64,000 nucleotides of DNA from Streptomonospora salina (GTDB lineage Bacteria > Actinomycetota > Actinomycetes > Streptosporangiales > Streptosporangiaceae). The translations under genes and the position numbers were made by a program. Positions 54,733 through 63,188 of this stretch are shown here, one piece after another. The notes beneath the pieces were generated by a model. The model was given only the letters and a program-made list of their open reading frames with translations. It searched no databases and had not been told where the DNA came from. Numbering within the stretch: position 1 is the stretch's first letter; each line of letters begins with the position of its first letter. Location of the stretch: positions 682,001-746,000 of the forward strand of contig NZ_JACHLY010000001.1 of assembly GCF_014204715.1 (NCBI RefSeq), written 5' to 3'.

Positions 54733-56358
54733 ATGCCAACGGGACCGGTGCTCAGCTCGGCCATCGACACCGAGAGCGCCGAATTCGCAGCCAACACCCG
54801 CGCCAACCGCGCCCTGGCCGACCAGCTGCGCGACCGGGTCGCCGCAACCGCCCTGGGCGGACCGGAGAAGACCCGCGCCCGCCATGCGGAGCGCGGCAAG
54901 CTGCTGCCGCGCGAGCGCGTGGACCGCCTGCTCGACCCCGGCTCGCCGTTCCTCGAACTGTCGCCGCTGGCCGGCTGGGGCCTCTACGGCACCGACGGCC
55001 ACGACGCCCCCGCCGCCGGGATCATCACCGGAATCGGACGGGTATGCGGGCGCGAGACGGTGATCGTGGCCAACGACGCCACGGTCAAGGGCGGCAGCTA
55101 CTACCCCGCCACCGTCAAAAAGCACCTGCGCGCGCAGGAAGTGGCGCTGCACAACCGGCTGCCGTGCGTGTACCTGGCCGACTCCGGCGGCGCGTTCCTG
55201 CCGATGCAGGACGAGGTCTTCCCCGACCGCGAACACTTCGGCCGGATCTTCTACAACCAGGCGACCATGTCGCAGCTGGGCGTCCCGCAGATCGCCGCGG
55301 TACTGGGGTCCTGCACGGCCGGAGGCGCCTACGTCCCGGCGATGAGCGACGAAGCCGTGATCGTGCGCGACCAGGGCACGATCTTCCTGGGCGGCCCGCC
55401 CCTGGTGAAGGCCGCCACCGGCGAAGTCGTCACCGCCGAGGAGCTGGGCGGCGGCGACGTGCACGCCCGCGTGTCCGGGGTCGTCGACCACCTGGCCGAC
55501 GACGACGGCCACGCGCTGGCGCTCGTCCGCCAGATCGCCGACACGCTGGGGCCGCGCGCCGAACCGGCCTGGGAGCGCGCCGAGCCGGAACCGCCCGCCC
55601 TCGACCCCGCCGAGATCCACGGTGTGGTGCCCACCGACACCCGCACCCCCTACGACGTGCGCGAGGTCATCGCCCGCGTGGTCGACGGCAGCGGGTTCAC
55701 CGAGTTCCGGGCCGAGTACGGCACCACTCTGGTCTGCGGGTTCGCCCGCATCCACGGCCACCCGGTGGGGATCGTCGCCAACAACGGCATCCTGTTCGGG
55801 GAGTCGGCGCTCAAAGGCGCGCACTTCATCGAGTTGTGCGACCGGCGCTCCACGCCGCTGGTGTTCCTGCAGAACATCTCCGGGTTCATGGTCGGCCGCG
55901 ACTACGAAGCCGGCGGGATCGCCAAGCACGGCGCCAAGATGGTCACGGCGGTGGCCTGCGCGCGGGTGCCCAAGTTCACCGTGGTCATCGGCGGCTCCTT
56001 CGGCGCCGGCAACTACAGCATGTGCGGGCGGGCGTATTCGCCGCGGTTTCTGTGGATGTGGCCCAACGCGCGGATCTCGGTGATGGGCGGCGAGCAGGCC
56101 GCCTCGGTCCTGGCCACCGTGCGGCGCGAGCAAGCGGAAGCCCGCGGCGAGGAGTGGCCGGCCGACGAGGAAGAGCGGTTCAAGGAACCGATCCGCGAGC
56201 AGTACGAACGGCAGGGCGACCCCTACTACTCCACGGCGCGGCTGTGGGACGACGGCGTCATCGACCCGGCCGACACCCGCACCGTGCTGGCGCTGGGGCT
56301 GGAATCCGCCCGCCACGCGCCGCTGGAGCCGGTGGGCTATGGCGTCTTCCGGATGTGA
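54733..56358 (+). CDS. Acyl-CoA carboxylase, carboxyltransferase (beta) subunit, methylcrotonyl-CoA type
   Basis: 541 residues. Uses carboxybiotin to carboxylate acyl-CoA. Both crotonase-like halves are present: [76 protein letters not shown], then [40 protein letters not shown] and [20 protein letters not shown]. These motifs, in particular [15 protein letters not shown], separate methylcrotonyl-CoA carboxylase from propionyl-CoA carboxylase. In leucine breakdown it turns 3-methylcrotonyl-CoA to 3-methylglutaconyl-CoA. ATG at 54733. First gene of the operon with the biotin subunit 9 bases after it. Confidence 0.92.
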   Translation: MPTGPVLSSAIDTESAEFAANTRANRALADQLRDRVAATALGGPEKTRARHAERGKLLPRERVDRLLDPGSPFLELSPLAGWGLYGTDGHDAPAAGIITGIGRVCGRETVIVANDATVKGGSYYPATVKKHLRAQEVALHNRLPCVYLADSGGAFLPMQDEVFPDREHFGRIFYNQATMSQLGVPQIAAVLGSCTAGGAYVPAMSDEAVIVRDQGTIFLGGPPLVKAATGEVVTAEELGGGDVHARVSGVVDHLADDDGHALALVRQIADTLGPRAEPAWERAEPEPPALDPAEIHGVVPTDTRTPYDVREVIARVVDGSGFTEFRAEYGTTLVCGFARIHGHPVGIVANNGILFGESALKGAHFIELCDRRSTPLVFLQNISGFMVGRDYEAGGIAKHGAKMVTAVACARVPKFTVVIGGSFGAGNYSMCGRAYSPRFLWMWPNARISVMGGEQAASVLATVRREQAEARGEEWPADEEERFKEPIREQYERQGDPYYSTARLWDDGVIDPADTRTVLALGLESARHAPLEPVGYGVFRM

Positions 56359-56366
56359 GGTGGACG

Positions 56367-58637
56367 ATGTCCGAACGTGAACAGCACCCGGCGGCGGCCG
56401 GCGGCCCGGCCGCGGTGCTGGTGGCCAACCGCGGCGAGATCGCGGTGCGCATCATGCGGACGGTGCGGCGCATGGGGCTGCGCTCGGTGGCCGTGCACAG
56501 CACCGCCGACCCCGGCGCCCGGCACGTGCGCGCGGCCGACTCCGCGGTGTGCGTCGGCGGCGCGTCCCTGGCCGACAGCTACCTCGACGCCGAAGCGATC
56601 GTGGCGGCGGCCGCGGAATCGGGAGCGCAGCTGGTACACCCCGGCTACGGCTTCCTGTCCGAAAACGCCGACTTCGCGCGACGCTGCGCCGAGGCGGGCC
56701 TGGTGTTCATCGGGCCGCCGCCCGAGGCCGTCGAGGCGATGGGCGACAAGATCCGCGCGAAGCGGCGCGTCGCCGAAGCCGGAGTTCCGCTGCTGCCCGG
56801 TTTCGCCGAAGCCCCCGGCCGTCCCATGGACGACGGCGAGCTGGCCCGTGCCGCCGACCAGGCGGGCTACCCGCTACTGCTCAAGCCGTCGGCGGGCGGC
56901 GGCGGCAAGGGGATGCGCGTGGTCGACGGGCCCGGCGAACTGGCCGGCGCCGCCGCTGCGGCGCGCCGCGAGGCCGAAACCGCCTTCGGCGACCCGACCC
57001 TGCTGGCCGAGCGGCTGGTGCGGCGGCCGCGCCACATCGAAGTGCAGGTGCTGGCCGACGGACACGGCGGCGCGGTCCACCTCGGCGAACGCGAATGCAG
57101 CCTGCAGCGCCGCCACCAGAAGATCGTGGAGGAGTCGCCCTCCCCTCTGCTGAGCGAGGAGCAGCGCGCCGCCATGGGCCGGGCCGCCGTGGCGGCGGCC
57201 CACGCCTGCGGGTATGTCGGGGCGGGCACGGTGGAGTTCATCGTCGAACCGCCGCAGGAGAGCGCCCCGGGCACCGCGTCTGCGCGGTCCGCTCCCCCGG
57301 CGGCGAGCGCCGGGCTCGACTACTCCTTCCTGGAGATGAACACCCGTTTGCAGGTCGAGCACCCCGTCACCGAGGCCGTGGCCGCGCTCGGCGGGCGGCG
57401 CGGCCTCGACCTGGTCGAACTGCAGATCCGTATCGCGCGCGGCGAGCCGCTGCCCTTCGCCCAGGCCGACGTGTCGCTGTCGGGCCACGCCGTGGAAGCG
57501 CGGGTCTACGCCGAGGACCCCGCCCAGGGGTTCCTGCCCACCGGCGGCCGCGTACTGCTGCTGGACGAGCCCGCCGGCGAGCACGTCCGCGTCGACTCCG
57601 GGACGGACGAAGGCGGCGAGGTCACCTCGGCCTACGACCCCATGCTCGCCAAAGTCGTCACCTGGGCGCCGGACCGCCCGGCGGCCCTGGACCGGATGGA
57701 TGCGGCGCTGGCCGACTACACCCTGCTGGGGTGCGGCACCAACGTCGCATTCCTGCGCACCCTGCTGCGCACACCCCAGGTGCGCTCCGGTGCGCTGAGC
57801 ACGGACCTCACCGAACGGCTCGCCCCCGGACTCACCGCGGCCCCGGACGGCGGAGCCGGCGACGACGGCGCGCCCGTGGCCGACGAGCTGCTGGCGGCGG
57901 CCGCCGACCACCAGCTCGGCCTGGAGCCGGACCCGCGCACCGCCGACCGCTTCAGCGTCCCCGACGGCTGGCGCTTGGGCCCACCGGCCTGGACCGTGTG
58001 GCGGCTGCGCTCGGCCCGGCACGGCGCCGCCGCCGTCCGCGTCCGGCGGCGCCCCGCCCCCGAGCCGACCGGCGCCGCCGACCCGCGGAACCCGCCCGTC
58101 CCCGCCCTCCTGCCCGAGGACGGCGCCGGCGCGCGCACCCTCGGCTACGAGGTCGGCATCGACGGCGCCCCCGCTGTGGCCGTCGACGCAGCCCGCTCCC
58201 CCGACGGCCGCACCCTGACCGTCGCGCTGCGCTCGCGGACGCTGCGCTACGCCCGCGCCGCCGAAGCCTCCGGGCTGTGGCTGGGCCGCGGCGGCGCGGC
58301 GTGGCACTTCCGCGACGATCCCGTCCTCGCGCCGGCCCGCGGCGCCGGCGCGGCGGGCGACGGCTCGGTGCGCAGCCCCATGCCCGGCACCGTCCTGTCG
58401 GTCGCCGTCGCCGAGGGCGACTACGTCAGCGCCGGCGCCCCCGTAGTCGTCGTCGAGGCGATGAAGATGGAGCACACCGTCACCGCGCCCGCCGACGGCA
58501 CGGTCGCCGAACTGCCCGTGCGTCCGGGCCGCCCGGTGGCCATGGACGCCCTGCTGGCCCGCATCGCGCCGGAGTCCGAGCACACCCCGCCCGGCCTCGG
58601 CGCCCCCGGCTCCGCATCCACCACATCCGAGGAGTAG
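56367..58637 (+). CDS. Acyl-CoA carboxylase, biotin carboxylase/BCCP (alpha) subunit
   Basis: 756 residues. The biotin carboxylase part has VLVANRGEIAVRIMRTVRRM, the glycine-rich ATP loop LLLKPSAGGGGKGMRVV, HIEVQVLADGHGGAVHLGER, ECSLQRRHQKIVEESPSPLL and EMNTRLQVEHPVTEAV. The C-terminal biotinyl domain has VVEAMKMEHTV with the biotinylated Lys. Unlike most members, a 25-residue Ala/Pro/Ser-rich insertion (PPQESAPGTASARSAPPAAS, about residues 295-315) interrupts the ATP-grasp domain between EFIV and FLEMN. It provides carboxybiotin to the beta subunit. ATG at 56367. Confidence 0.93.
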   Translation: MSEREQHPAAAGGPAAVLVANRGEIAVRIMRTVRRMGLRSVAVHSTADPGARHVRAADSAVCVGGASLADSYLDAEAIVAAAAESGAQLVHPGYGFLSENADFARRCAEAGLVFIGPPPEAVEAMGDKIRAKRRVAEAGVPLLPGFAEAPGRPMDDGELARAADQAGYPLLLKPSAGGGGKGMRVVDGPGELAGAAAAARREAETAFGDPTLLAERLVRRPRHIEVQVLADGHGGAVHLGERECSLQRRHQKIVEESPSPLLSEEQRAAMGRAAVAAAHACGYVGAGTVEFIVEPPQESAPGTASARSAPPAASAGLDYSFLEMNTRLQVEHPVTEAVAALGGRRGLDLVELQIRIARGEPLPFAQADVSLSGHAVEARVYAEDPAQGFLPTGGRVLLLDEPAGEHVRVDSGTDEGGEVTSAYDPMLAKVVTWAPDRPAALDRMDAALADYTLLGCGTNVAFLRTLLRTPQVRSGALSTDLTERLAPGLTAAPDGGAGDDGAPVADELLAAAADHQLGLEPDPRTADRFSVPDGWRLGPPAWTVWRLRSARHGAAAVRVRRRPAPEPTGAADPRNPPVPALLPEDGAGARTLGYEVGIDGAPAVAVDAARSPDGRTLTVALRSRTLRYARAAEASGLWLGRGGAAWHFRDDPVLAPARGAGAAGDGSVRSPMPGTVLSVAVAEGDYVSAGAPVVVVEAMKMEHTVTAPADGTVAELPVRPGRPVAMDALLARIAPESEHTPPGLGAPGSASTTSEE

Positions 58638-58639
58638 CC

Positions 58640-59794
58640 ATGGCCCACGGGCTGTCCGCCGAGTACGAAGACCTGCGCCGCACCGTCGAGGATTTCGCCC
58701 GCACCGAAGTGGCGCCGGTCATCGGCGACTACTACGAGCGCGGCGCCTTCCCCTACGGCATCGTCGCCGGTATGGGCAGCATGGGCCTGTTCGGCCTGCC
58801 GTTCCCGGAGGAGTACGGCGGTATGGGCGGCGACTACTTCGCGCTGTGTCTGGCGCTGGAGGAACTGGCCCGCGTCGATTCCTCGGTCGCGATCACCCTG
58901 GAGGCCGGGGTCTCGCTCGGCGCCATGCCCATCCACCGGTTCGGCAGCGATGCGCAGCGCCGCGCCTGGCTGCCGCGCCTGTGCTCGGGCGAGGCGCTGG
59001 GCGCCTTCGGCCTGACCGAGCCCGGCGGCGGGTCCGACGCCGGCGCGCCCCGCACCACCGCGCGGCTGGAGGGGGGCGAATGGGTCGTCGACGGCACCAA
59101 GTCGTTCATCACCAACTCCGGGACCGACATCACGGCCCTGGTCACCGTCACCGCGGCCACGGGGGTCAAGCCCGACGGCCGCCCGGAGATCTCGGCGGTC
59201 CTGATCCCGTCGGACACGCCGGGCATGTCGGTGGGCCAGCACTATTCCAAGGTCGGCTGGAACGCCTCCGACACCAACGAACTGGTGTTCGACGGCTGCC
59301 GGGTCCCCGAGGAGAACCTGGTGGGCGAGCGCGGCCGCGGCTACGCGCAGTTCCTGCGCATCCTCGACGAAGGCCGGATCGCCATCGCGGCGCTGGGCGT
59401 GGGCCTGGCGCAGGGGTGCGTCGACGAGAGCCTGCGCTACGCCGGCGAGCGCGAGGCGTTCGGCAACGCCATCGGCTCCTACCAGGCGATCCAGTTCACC
59501 ATCGCCGACATGGAGGCGCGGGTCCACACCGCCCGTCTCGCCTACTACGACGCCGCTTCGCGCATGCTGGCCGGCGAGCCGTTCAAGAAGCAGGCCGCGA
59601 TCGCGAAGCTGGCCTCGTCCAACGCCGCCATGGACAACGCCCGCGACGCGACGCAGATCTTCGGCGGCTACGGGTTCATGAACGAATACCCGGTGGGCCG
59701 GTTCTACCGCGACGCCAAGATCCTGGAGGTCGGCGAGGGGACGTCGGAGATCCAGCGGATGCTCATCGCCCGGGAGCTGGGCCTGCCCGCCTGA
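58640..59794 (+). CDS. Acyl-CoA dehydrogenase
   Basis: 384 residues, FAD flavoprotein. Motifs: GLFGLPFPEEYGGMGGDYFA, FGLTEPGGGSDAGAPRTTAR, WVVDGTKSFITNSGT, and the C-terminal QIFGGYGFMNEYPVGRFYRD and EVGEGTSEIQRMLIARELGL. The Glu in GEGT is the usual base of short- and medium-chain dehydrogenases; in isovaleryl-CoA dehydrogenases the base lies elsewhere, so the substrate (isovaleryl- or another short acyl-CoA) stays open. ATG at 58640 overlaps the preceding stop context (GAGGAGTAGCCATG). Third gene of the operon; hydroxymethylglutaryl-CoA lyase and 3-methylglutaconyl hydratase are not in the window. Confidence 0.92.
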   Translation: MAHGLSAEYEDLRRTVEDFARTEVAPVIGDYYERGAFPYGIVAGMGSMGLFGLPFPEEYGGMGGDYFALCLALEELARVDSSVAITLEAGVSLGAMPIHRFGSDAQRRAWLPRLCSGEALGAFGLTEPGGGSDAGAPRTTARLEGGEWVVDGTKSFITNSGTDITALVTVTAATGVKPDGRPEISAVLIPSDTPGMSVGQHYSKVGWNASDTNELVFDGCRVPEENLVGERGRGYAQFLRILDEGRIAIAALGVGLAQGCVDESLRYAGEREAFGNAIGSYQAIQFTIADMEARVHTARLAYYDAASRMLAGEPFKKQAAIAKLASSNAAMDNARDATQIFGGYGFMNEYPVGRFYRDAKILEVGEGTSEIQRMLIARELGLPA

Positions 59795-59806
59795 GGCCGC
59801 CCCGGT

Positions 59807-60136
59807 GCGGCGGCCGCTGCGTGGTGTGGTCGCCGCCGCCTCCCCGTGCCCTGAAGGCTAGGCGCCGCCGAGGGCCCTCCCCCGCGCCGCTTCGGCTTCG
59901 ATCAGGGGCACGGCGGCGGCCGCTGCGTGGTGTGGTCGCCGCCGCCTCCCCGTGCCCTGAAGGCTAGGCGCCGCCGAGGGCCCTCCCCCGCGCCGCTTCG
60001 GCTTCGATCAGGGGCACGGCGGCGGCCGCTGCGTGGTGTGGTCGCCGCCGCCTCCCCGTGCCCTGAAGGCTAGGCGCCGCCGAGGGCCCTCCCCCGCGCC
60101 GCTTCGGCTTCGATCAGGGGCACGGCGGCGGCCGCT
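59807..60136. repeat. Tandem repeat, three perfect 106-bp units plus 12 bases
   Basis: Units at 59807-59912, 59913-60018 and 60019-60124 are identical; the first 12 bases of a fourth follow. The unit contains the last 55 bases and the stop codon of the leftward glycosyltransferase plus 51 bases of its downstream flank, so the extra units are duplicated gene ends. No coding function is seen in the extra copies. The identity suggests recent duplication or slippage. Confidence 0.95.
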
Positions 60137-61362
60137 CCCTCCTCGCTGCGCACGAGATCGGCGGTGCGGCGGGCCGTCTCCCGGTTGCCTGCGGCCCGCC
60201 GGATCCGCTCGGCGAGCGCAGCGGCGGTGACCCTGCCGGCGGGCAGCGGCTCGGGTCCGAGGCCGGCGGCGTGCACACGCTCGGCCCAGAAGCGCTGCTC
60301 CCGGTGGAACGGGCACACGATCTGCGGGCGCCCCGCGGCCAGCGCCGCGCCGGCGACCCCGGCGCCGCCGGCGTGGACGACGGCCGACACGCGCGGGAAG
60401 AGCCAGTCGTGCGGGACCTCCCGCACGACCAGGACGTCCTCGCCCTCGGCCGCCTCGGCGAGGCCGCCCCATCCGGTCGCGAGCACCGCGCGTGCGCCGG
60501 CGCTCCGCACGGCCGCGACGACCTCCCGGCCCAGCCCGGCAGGGTCGCTGCCGGGCATGGAGCCGAACCCGGCGAACACGGGAGGGTCTCCTGCGGCGAG
60601 GAAATCCGTCAGCCGCTCCGGCGGCGTCCAGTCGGCGGGCGCGGGCAGGAACCAGTGCCCGGTGGTGTGCACCCATTCGGGGTGGTCGGCGGGGGCGGGG
60701 ACGAGGTGGCGGCTGAACGCCTGAAGCAGCGGCGCGGCCGAACCGTCGGGCCTGCGCAGCACGCGGTGCCTGCCGGGGCGGCGCGGCAGGCCCAGCCGGC
60801 GCCCGCGCCAGTCGTCCTCCGTCCCCGCGTAGGAGCGCAGCACGAGGGTGTTGAAGCGGTGGCTCGCCCGGTTCAGCGCGCGCGGAACGGGCACCGGAAG
60901 CATGGGATTGGGGAACGCCGCGGTGGGCACCCAGAACGGCTGCAGCGCCGCCGGAACGGAGGCAACCCCCAGGTACTCGGCGATGTGGTGGCCCGGATAG
61001 CCCATCCCGTGCACCACCACGTCGGCGACGAACAGGTCGGCGGCCGCGGCCATGTCGTCGAGCACCCGCACCATATCGGCTTTGGCCCGGCGGATGATGT
61101 TCAGCATCGCACCGGCCTCCCGCAGTCTGCCGCGGCCCCCGCCCGCGCCGCCGACGTCCCCGAGGAGCTGCCGGTCCTCAAGCATGCGGAGGGGCCCGTC
61201 GTCCAGCGGCGCGAACGGGACACCGTGCTCGGCGGCGAGGGCGGCGGACGACTGCGGGGCCGCCAGCAGGGCCTCGTGTCCGGCGGCCTCCAGGGCCTTC
61301 GCGAGCGCCGCGAACGGCTGGACGTCGCCGCGTGTGCCGTGGGTGAAGATGAGGACCCGCAT
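60070..61362 (-). CDS. MGT-type glycosyltransferase (GT1/GT28-like)
   Basis: 430 residues, GT-B fold. The N-terminal RVLIFTHGTRGDVQPFAALA is typical of macrolide or sterol glycosyltransferases; the C-terminal part has VFAGFGSMPGSDPAGLGREV, VREVPHDWLFPRVSAVVHAG, GAGVAGAALAAGRPQIVCPF and AERVHAAGLGPEPLP for nucleotide-sugar binding. It should glycosylate a hydrophobic small molecule, which can inactivate antibiotics or make a product. ATG at 61362 with GGAG upstream. The last 55 bases are part of the 106-bp repeat. Divergent MarR-type gene upstream suggests inducible expression. Confidence 0.9.
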   Translation of the reverse strand: MRVLIFTHGTRGDVQPFAALAKALEAAGHEALLAAPQSSAALAAEHGVPFAPLDDGPLRMLEDRQLLGDVGGAGGGRGRLREAGAMLNIIRRAKADMVRVLDDMAAAADLFVADVVVHGMGYPGHHIAEYLGVASVPAALQPFWVPTAAFPNPMLPVPVPRALNRASHRFNTLVLRSYAGTEDDWRGRRLGLPRRPGRHRVLRRPDGSAAPLLQAFSRHLVPAPADHPEWVHTTGHWFLPAPADWTPPERLTDFLAAGDPPVFAGFGSMPGSDPAGLGREVVAAVRSAGARAVLATGWGGLAEAAEGEDVLVVREVPHDWLFPRVSAVVHAGGAGVAGAALAAGRPQIVCPFHREQRFWAERVHAAGLGPEPLPAGRVTAAALAERIRRAAGNRETARRTADLVRSEEGAAAAVPLIEAEAARGRALGGA

Positions 61363-61452
61363 CGTGGGGCTCCGGTTCGCGTGGGTGCCGTGTCCGACCG
61401 CGGACCCGGCGCGCGCGCCGGTGCTCCGCACCACACACCATCGTACTCGATT

Positions 61453-61468
61453 TTCAGAATTTTCTGAA
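61453..61468. promoter_or_regulatory. Palindrome TTCAGAA-TT-TTCTGAA in divergent promoter region
   Basis: A perfect 7-bp inverted repeat with a 2-base centre between the glycosyltransferase and MarR-type gene, in the most AT-rich patch of this region. Fits a MarR-type site for self-regulation and control of the glycosyltransferase. Confidence 0.65.
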
Positions 61469-61532
61469 TACTCGGATTCGACGAAGACGTCGGTATCATC
61501 GGGGTGAACAGCGGAACCGGGGAGGAGCCGAC

Positions 61533-62003
61533 TTGTCCACAGCAGAGGAGCGCCGGGAGGCGACCGAGCAGCTCGCGCTGGTCCTGAGCGAGCACGGGAT
61601 GCAGCGCATGACCGCACGGGTGATGGCGGCCGTCATCTTCGCCGAGCAGCCCGCACTGACCCAGGGCGACCTCGCCGCGGAGCTCTCCGTCAGCACCGGG
61701 TCGGTGTCGGGCGCGGTCACCATGCTGACGTCGGTGGGGCTGGTGGAGCGCGTCCCTGCGGCGGGCAGCCGCCGCGACCACTACCGGCTGCGCGACGACG
61801 CGTGGGCGCGGCTGTTCAGCAAGCAGAACGAGGTCGTCGCAGCGCTGCTGCGGATGGCCGAGCACGGCGTCGAGGTCACCGCGGAGGACGGCTTCGCGCA
61901 GCCCCGGCTGGAGGAGATGCGCGACTTCTACGCGTTCATGCTCGGCGAGTTCCCGGCGCTGATCGAACGCTGGCGCGAGCAGCGGGCGGCGCGGAGCCGA
62001 TAA
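61533..62003 (+). CDS. MarR/GbsR-family transcriptional regulator
   Basis: 156 residues with a winged helix-turn-helix: MQRMTARVMAAVIFAEQPAL, LTQGDLAAELSVSTGSVSGA, VERVPAAGSRRDHYRLRDDA (wing). The set matches the GbsR-like branch of MarR. TTG at 61533 is the start: it follows GGGGAGGAG by seven bases. The helical tail should make the dimer. Together with the divergent glycosyltransferase it likely forms a ligand-inducible unit. Confidence 0.88.
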   Translation: MSTAEERREATEQLALVLSEHGMQRMTARVMAAVIFAEQPALTQGDLAAELSVSTGSVSGAVTMLTSVGLVERVPAAGSRRDHYRLRDDAWARLFSKQNEVVAALLRMAEHGVEVTAEDGFAQPRLEEMRDFYAFMLGEFPALIERWREQRAARSR

Positions 62004-62258
62004 GCCCCTCCGCCGGCGCCGACCGCGGCCGGAGGATTCCTCGGCCCAGCGGGACGCCGAGCCGCCGCCCGCGGCCGTGCACGCTCAGTCGTCCGCTGCG
62101 AAGCGGGCAGCGAGAGGCGCCCCCGGCTGTCCGGGTCCGGGGCCGCGTTCTCCGCCGCCGCGCTCGCCCCCGCTGCACGTGCTCGGCTCGCGGGTGTGAC
62201 GAATCCAGTACGCCCTGCACCCGGAATGAACCGCTTGAATCGGGTACACCTGGTGTTC

Positions 62259-63083
62259 ATGGACACGTCGCGCATCGTCTACGACGACCGGGGAACCGGC
62301 GAGGCCGTACTGCTGCTGCACGGGCTGGGCCACCACCGCCGGGCCTGGCGGACCGTGGCGGCCGGCCTCGCGCCCCACTACCGGGTCGTGGCCGCGGACC
62401 TGCCGGGCTTCGGGGAGTCGCCCGCACCCGGCCCCGGGGGCCCGCGCGCCTACGACGTGGACTACCTCGTGGACGCCGTGCTGCAGCTGTGCGCCGACCT
62501 CGGGCTGGAGGAGCGCCCGCACGTGGTGGGCAACTCCCTGGGCGGCGCTGTGGCACTGGAGATGGCCGCACGCGGCCGGGCGGCCTCGGTGACCGCGCTG
62601 TCTCCGATCGGGTTCGGCTCCGCCGCGCGCACCGCCGGTGCGCGCACCCTGGCCCTGGGCGCCCGCGCGGCGGCCCGCATTCCGCAGCGCCTCGTCCGCG
62701 CCGCCGCGCACACCCCGCCGGCCCGCGCACTGGCGCAGCGGGCTCTGCGCGCCGACCCCGGGCCACCGGCCGCGCACGGCATCGCCTTCGACACCTCGGT
62801 GATCGCGCCGGGCTCGCCGTTCGTGCGAATGGCCCGGCACGTGGCCCGCTACACCTTCTCCGGCACCGTCGCCTGCCCGGTCACCGTCGCCTGGGGCGAG
62901 CGCGACCGGTTGCTGCCGCCCGCCGGGGCGCGGCGGGCGCTGCGCCGCATCCCGCACGCCCGCAGCGTCGTGCTGCCGGGCTGCGGGCACATCCCCATGG
63001 CCGACGACCCGCGCGCGGTGGCGGCCGTGGTCCTGCGCGGCTGCCGCGGCGCCGCCCCGTACGCAGACGCGGCGCGCCGCTGA
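62259..63083 (+). CDS. Alpha/beta hydrolase
   Basis: 274 residues. Catalytic Ser in VVGNSLGGAVALEMAARG, acid in VTVAWGERDRLLPPAG and His in LPGCGHIPMADDPRAV; oxyanion region LLLHGLGHHRRAWRTVA, DLPGFGESPAPGPGG. Single-domain fold with a small cap; esterase, epoxide hydrolase-like or haloperoxidase-like activity cannot be separated. ATG at 62259 leaves the conserved core complete; ATG at 62226 would add 11 residues. No ribosome site is clear. Confidence 0.88.
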   Translation: MDTSRIVYDDRGTGEAVLLLHGLGHHRRAWRTVAAGLAPHYRVVAADLPGFGESPAPGPGGPRAYDVDYLVDAVLQLCADLGLEERPHVVGNSLGGAVALEMAARGRAASVTALSPIGFGSAARTAGARTLALGARAAARIPQRLVRAAAHTPPARALAQRALRADPGPPAAHGIAFDTSVIAPGSPFVRMARHVARYTFSGTVACPVTVAWGERDRLLPPAGARRALRRIPHARSVVLPGCGHIPMADDPRAVAAVVLRGCRGAAPYADAARR

Positions 63084-63120
63084 TCCGGCCGCCGGGCGGC
63101 TGCGGATCCGGTCCGGCGGC

Positions 63121-63164
63121 GGAGTGGTGCGCTCGGCTCCCGCGGGAGCCGAGCGCACCACTCC
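63121..63164. terminator. Perfect 44-bp palindromic terminator between hydrolase and thrS
   Basis: Two 21-bp arms with a GC centre (GGAGTGGTGCGCTCGGCTCC in the left arm) between two convergent stops. The position fits a strong two-way terminator. Confidence 0.8.
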
Positions 63165-63188
63165 CGTTCCGGAGAACGGCGCCCGGTT

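Noticed and set aside
59807-60136. CRISPR-like array
   Set aside because: Units are 106 bp with no spacers and include a gene end.
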